Assembly (NCBI GenBank): GCA_049999765.1
Contig: JBNGIQ010009257.1
Span: 1-34,769 of the forward strand
Reading direction: 5' to 3'
Length of the DNA stretch: 34,769 bases
DNA from: Phaeoceros laevis
Lineage: Eukaryota > Anthocerotophyta > Anthocerotopsida > Notothyladales
Part shown: positions 31,534 through 34,769 of the stretch, in pieces
Numbering within the stretch: position 1 is the stretch's first letter
Layout: every line of letters starts with the position of its first letter
Notes under the pieces: model-generated
Told to the model about the DNA's origin: nothing
What the model saw: the letters and a program-made list of their open reading frames with translations, nothing else
Databases searched by the model: none
Made by a program: the position numbers and the translations under genes

Positions 31534-31925
31534 CTGTGCTGATTCAGGGGGTCAGCAATCATATCATTGTCATATGCATCGCACATATGATAACAGAGGA
31601 TATCTTTAGTAGAAGAAGGGTCAAATGGCTGCAGTCCATCCCTACACTGCCATTCCCCCCTAGTCATCATTCTAATCACCCAGAAAAGAGAGCAAAGGAT
31701 CAAGGGATGCAGCTTAGCTGGAACGGGATATTCAGACAAGCTCTCTAGGTGCCGAGTAGAGTGTTTCACCCTTCACAGGTGCTCTTGTCCCATAATGCGG
31801 ATGGACAGTCACCAAATTCAGGGGTGCAGTTCTCTTGGTGTGATATATTCAGCAGATCTCTATGGCAGCTGGGTAGAAACCCATCCCTGTCACAAGTCAG
31901 ACAATTGATCAGCAAAATGAGGTGT
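31534..31925 (+). other. Probable 3' region of LINE L-P
   Basis: After the ORF2 stop, an overlapping frame from 31491 includes GMQLSWNGIFRQAL (stop at 31746-31748). About 80 bases later the same frame contains the related GVQFSWCDIFSRSLWQ. No poly(A) or simple tail marks the end of the LINE. PPR-like sequence begins at about 31930. Confidence 0.4.
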
Positions 31926-31929
31926 CCAC

Positions 31930-32070
31930 CTTATTCGAGAGTCTCCACCACATGTCACTATATGCAGTGTTACGCGTGCTTTCCTTCTGAAGGCTTGTAC
32001 AAGTGCTGGTGCCCTACAACAGGGGAGGGAACTGCATTCCTGGATCGTAGCAAGAGAACTGCTTGAAGGT
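31930..32070 (+). pseudogene. PPR remnant 4
   Basis: One frame reads RAFLLKACTSAGALQQG, RELHSWIVARELLEG, the opening of a PPR module like those at 12885-13500. It stops where the 17-base tandem repeat begins. No further modules follow. Confidence 0.75.
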
Positions 32071-32138
32071 AAATGTCTACTGTCGGAAAATGTCTACTGC
32101 CAGCAAATGTCTCCTGCCAGCAAATGTCTACTGTCACT
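32071..32138 (+). repeat. 17-base minisatellite, 4 copies
   Basis: The units AAATGTCTACTGTCGGA, AAATGTCTACTGCCAGC, AAATGTCTCCTGCCAGC and AAATGTCTACTGTCACT lie head to tail. The period equals that of the array at 14901, but the sequence is different. Confidence 0.95.
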
Positions 32139-32258
32139 CAGGATTATCGACAGTTGTCCACACCCACATCTAGCCAGAAAATGACGTTCGACCCAGAAAC
32201 ATTATGGTTGAAGCTGGATACCCTTGATTAGGATGTAGGACAGTTGTCCACATCCATA

Positions 32259-32582
32259 TTCTGCTTGCCACATGATTGTTCCACTGTGTAGGAAGGACGT
32301 TGTTCGCTTTCACAGGAGGGTTTGCTGATATTCTGCTTGCCACATGATTGTTCCACTATGGAGGAAGGACGCTGTTTGCCTTCACAGGAGGGTTTGCTGA
32401 TATTTTGCTTGCCACATGATTGTTCCACTGTGGAGGAAGGACGATGTTCGCCTTCACAGGAGGGTTTGCTGATATTCTGCTTGCCACATGATTGTTCCAC
32501 TGTGGAGGAAGGACGTTGTTCGCCTTCACAGGAGGGTTTGCTCCTATTCTGCTTGCCACATGATCCTTCCACTGTGGAGGAA
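32259..32582 (+). repeat. 72-base tandem repeat, about 4.5 copies
   Basis: Units start at 32259, 32331, 32403, 32475 and 32547 (TTCTGCTTGCCACATGATTG...), with a few substitutions each. Because 72 is 24 codons, both strands keep open frames through the array. The minus frame 32587-32228 repeats VEQSCGKQN.SKPSCE and the plus frame 32322-32666 repeats IFCLPHDCST.EEGRC. Which strand, if any, is coding cannot be told. Confidence 0.97.
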
Positions 32583-32589
32583 CACAAGG

Positions 32590-33030
32590 ATACACAATTA
32601 AGCCTTGCTGCAACTATGCAACAAAAATTGATGGCAAGAAACCGCAGAAGTCCTCAGTCTGGTTGATCGCTGACACAGTGAATGGAGCCAGGCCTTTTGA
32701 ATTCGCTACATCTCTTTGACTCTGGCTTCGGATTGATCAGGTTATGCTCCATAACAAAGCACTGTGGCAGTGCAATCCCACAAGCAAACACTATCTGTTG
32801 TCATTAAGTCACATGGAGAAACAATTATCTGGTTACCTCTACATGCACTAGTGCTAGCCTGGACGAGAAGGTAGGGTATTCTTTGCAGCCAAACGCAGAG
32901 CTCAAAGATATTGCATAACATCCTCGCCCTCACGCCACCATGGTAGACTAGCTGCGAGGCACTGGCCGATCCAACACCGGTTCAGCACCGATTGCTGCTG
33001 GGAAAGATGCTTACAAATAACAAATGAAGA
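32590..33030. other. No gene recognised
   Basis: Only short frames are present. No repeat or family was recognised between the two blocks of minisatellites. Confidence 0.5.
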
Positions 33031-33033
33031 GAA

Positions 33034-33100
33034 CACGGCTTTTCTTAATTAGGTTGCACGGCTTTTCTTAATTAGGTTGCACGGCTTTTCTTAAGTAGGT
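33034..33100 (+). repeat. 23-base tandem repeat, 3 copies
   Basis: A unit beginning CACGGCTTTTCTTAATTAGG occurs at 33034, 33057 and 33080. The last is partial and reads AAGTAGG. Confidence 0.95.
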
Positions 33101-33178
33101 CACCTGAGACGGTATTTCATGGCTTTCGACCTTAGGCATTCTGTTCCTTACAGTTCAAGGTCATCTGCAGCTGGAGAA

Positions 33179-33244
33179 GACTTAGTTCTTCTTACGGCAA
33201 GACTTAGTTCTTCTTACGGCAAGACTTAGTTCTTCTTACGGCAA
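33179..33244 (+). repeat. 22-base tandem repeat, 3 perfect copies
   Basis: Three exact units begin GACTTAGTTCTTCTTACGGC at 33179, 33201 and 33223, each followed by AA. Identity of all copies suggests a recent origin. Confidence 0.97.
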
Positions 33245-33398
33245 TATTATCAACGCACGTTCGCGACATGCGGGTTAAATGACCTCATGACACAAAGTTA
33301 CTATAATCCAACAAACCAACTTCACAATTAGAAACTACCTTCCTCATGACCTTTTTCTTTTCTTTCTTTGGAAAGTTTTTCCTTTCGTTTTTATTTTC

Positions 33399-33585
33399 GC
33401 AAGCCAACCACTACAGCTTTTTCACCTACTTTAGGGTGTAAAAAGTGATCTTAAAGTAGATATAAAAAGTGGTCTCCCTAGTTCACCCTGAGAACCGTGC
33501 AAGGTGGGTTAACGGGCGGCAAAATTCAAAAGAAACAAAAAACTCTTGTACCCGCCGGCATGCCGGTGCCCCAACACGGGCAAGG
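33399..33585 (+). repeat. Structured repeat R, copy 2
   Basis: This matches 15615-15775 in the same orientation. Its hairpin at 33554-33567 is GCCGGC AT GCCGGT, against GTCCGC TT GCGGAT in copy 1: the sequence changed but pairing stayed. It lies in otherwise featureless DNA and is not part of a recognised element. Confidence 0.6.
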
Positions 33586-33599
33586 AGGCATGTAGTCAC

Positions 33600-34769
33600 C
33601 ATCATGCGCCCAGATTTGGCTTGTTGGAATCAGTTTCGAAATGGTTGGTTTACCTGTACGAAACATTCCTCGCAAAGTGTTTTAGGTTGATGCTAGATCT
33701 TGGCACTTGGGCTGCCAAGATGTTCACAAAACTATGAGTCAGGATTAGGCATGCCTGCTTACATGAATCTATTTTTTGACAAAGTAATGATTTGAGATTG
33801 TTGCAGTCAAAGTATTCAAACTGACCGCAAGAATGCTGCATTCTTGGACGTGGCAATCTGTCCCTGATCAACATGCATAAGAATGGAAGCCATACAGGCT
33901 CCAAGCAAGCAGACAGCTTGTAATCTGAACAAGTCGACGACTTGTAACGTAAATCATGTGGTTGCATCAAGCCAGTCCGGCTTTTTTTGAGTTGTCTCTG
34001 GCAAAATCTGAACATTTGGACAATAAAAGTATCCTCATGCAAGCGGGAAACGGCCTGCGGGCATTAAAACTGAATGATGTCCTAGAAAAGCATTGTGTTT
34101 GACATGACTGCTGCCCAAGACAAGGCAAGTCCTGTAAAGGCAAATGCACATAGTCCGGAGCCTTGGTTTGAAGACATCAGGTATCCTGTATGTATGTATG
34201 TAACGCAAACACACACACACCACATCAACCATCAAGGAGATGCATTGGTCTTATGGTTGGCTATCGAGGCACGGTGACCCTCACTTCAGGCAGATAAATC
34301 GGTGTAGCAAGTCCTCTGGCAAACGTCCTAGCTGCTCAATCATCAACGACAAACGAACGGGAAGGGAGAACGGAACGCAGCTCTTCTCCGACGTCCCAAC
34401 TACCTCGGTCCTGGCGGCAGGAACAACTTCCAAGCTCTCGGATCTCGGCAAATTTCGTCTTACAGGTAATTATTTGCCAGCTGCTCCTTGTCTTCAATGC
34501 GTCTGTCTTCTTTCGCCCGCCCTCTCCCGATTTAGCTTAGCTGTTAGGCCGGTTCTCTGGATTAGCCTCCATCTTGGCCATAGCTGGCAGCACCGCCCTC
34601 ATCTTCACCGAGATTACGGTCAGCCGTTCCCGCCCACCAGCTGCTATTCTCATCTTTGAGATTGGGCGCCTCCTCCCCTCATTCCAACAGCTCTTTCCCA
34701 CGCCTCCCCCATACCTGCTTCCTTAGTGTCCTTCCTCCCTTCCAGCCCCCCACCCCTTGTGTTCCAAGA
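33600..34769. other. No gene recognised to the window end
   Basis: Frames are short and without family signature. There is a GTAT microsatellite patch near 34188-34202 and an AC run near 34207-34220. The last 450 bases become C/T-rich on the plus strand with a CTTACAGGTAATT word at about 34459. This could be the untranslated start of a gene lying beyond the window. Confidence 0.45.

Noticed and set aside
34240-34659. 139-codon ORF near the right end
   Set aside because: It is low-complexity and C/T-rich with no family signature, and more likely untranslated or chance sequence.

Overview
The window reads as nuclear DNA of a land plant, and most of it is transposon and pseudogene sediment. Three things point to a plant: plant-type Ty3/gypsy, Ty1/copia and L1-like LINE relics; pentatricopeptide-repeat (PPR) and E/DYW organelle RNA-editing sequences; and a copia primer-binding site of the plant initiator-tRNA type. 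The PPR modules (LLKAC..GALQ.GRELH, GTCLVDMYAKCG) look most like those of ferns or other seed-free plants, but that placement is an impression and not proof. I found no intact host gene. Nearly every coding stretch carries stops or frameshifts.

Layout. 1-596: left piece of Ty3/gypsy element A (+). 597-2580: copia-type relic C1 (-), with gag, primer-binding site and a probable LTR. 2581-6243: unassigned DNA with a decayed two-part ORF of unknown function (4291-5637). 6244-10143: Ty3/gypsy element B (-), with truncated pol, a polypurine tract, a 650-bp LTR and a second, truncated LTR start. 10148-12046: right piece of element A, resuming at the codon where the left piece stopped. 12385-15105: several broken PPR/DYW copies and a 17-bp minisatellite. 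15615-18470: LINE copy L-M (-), interrupted by a DNA-transposon-like piece and a 400-N gap. 18990-19800: a second, diverged copy of the C1 gag (+). 21776-22380: an unidentified ORF in AT-rich DNA. 23160-31533: LINE copy L-P (+), nearly full length with a very long ORF1 region. 31930-33244: a PPR scrap followed by four unrelated minisatellites. 33399-33585: second copy of a structured repeat also present at 15615-15775. The rest, up to 34769, has no recognisable gene.

The most interesting signal is in the two Ty3/gypsy elements. In both A and B the integrase reading frame continues past the usual C-terminal region into a textbook C4HC3 PHD finger that ends at a stop codon just before the polypurine tract, where chromoviruses carry a chromodomain. 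Both copies keep every zinc ligand by sequence, although A has an 8-bp duplication and B one stop upstream of the finger. This suggests a lineage whose integrase could read histone tails through a PHD finger. Other points worth a look are an LTR-LTR junction resembling a two-LTR circle, the precise split of A by about 9.5 kb, a hairpin repeat with compensatory changes, and a 10-N gap flanked by identical 39-bp ends.
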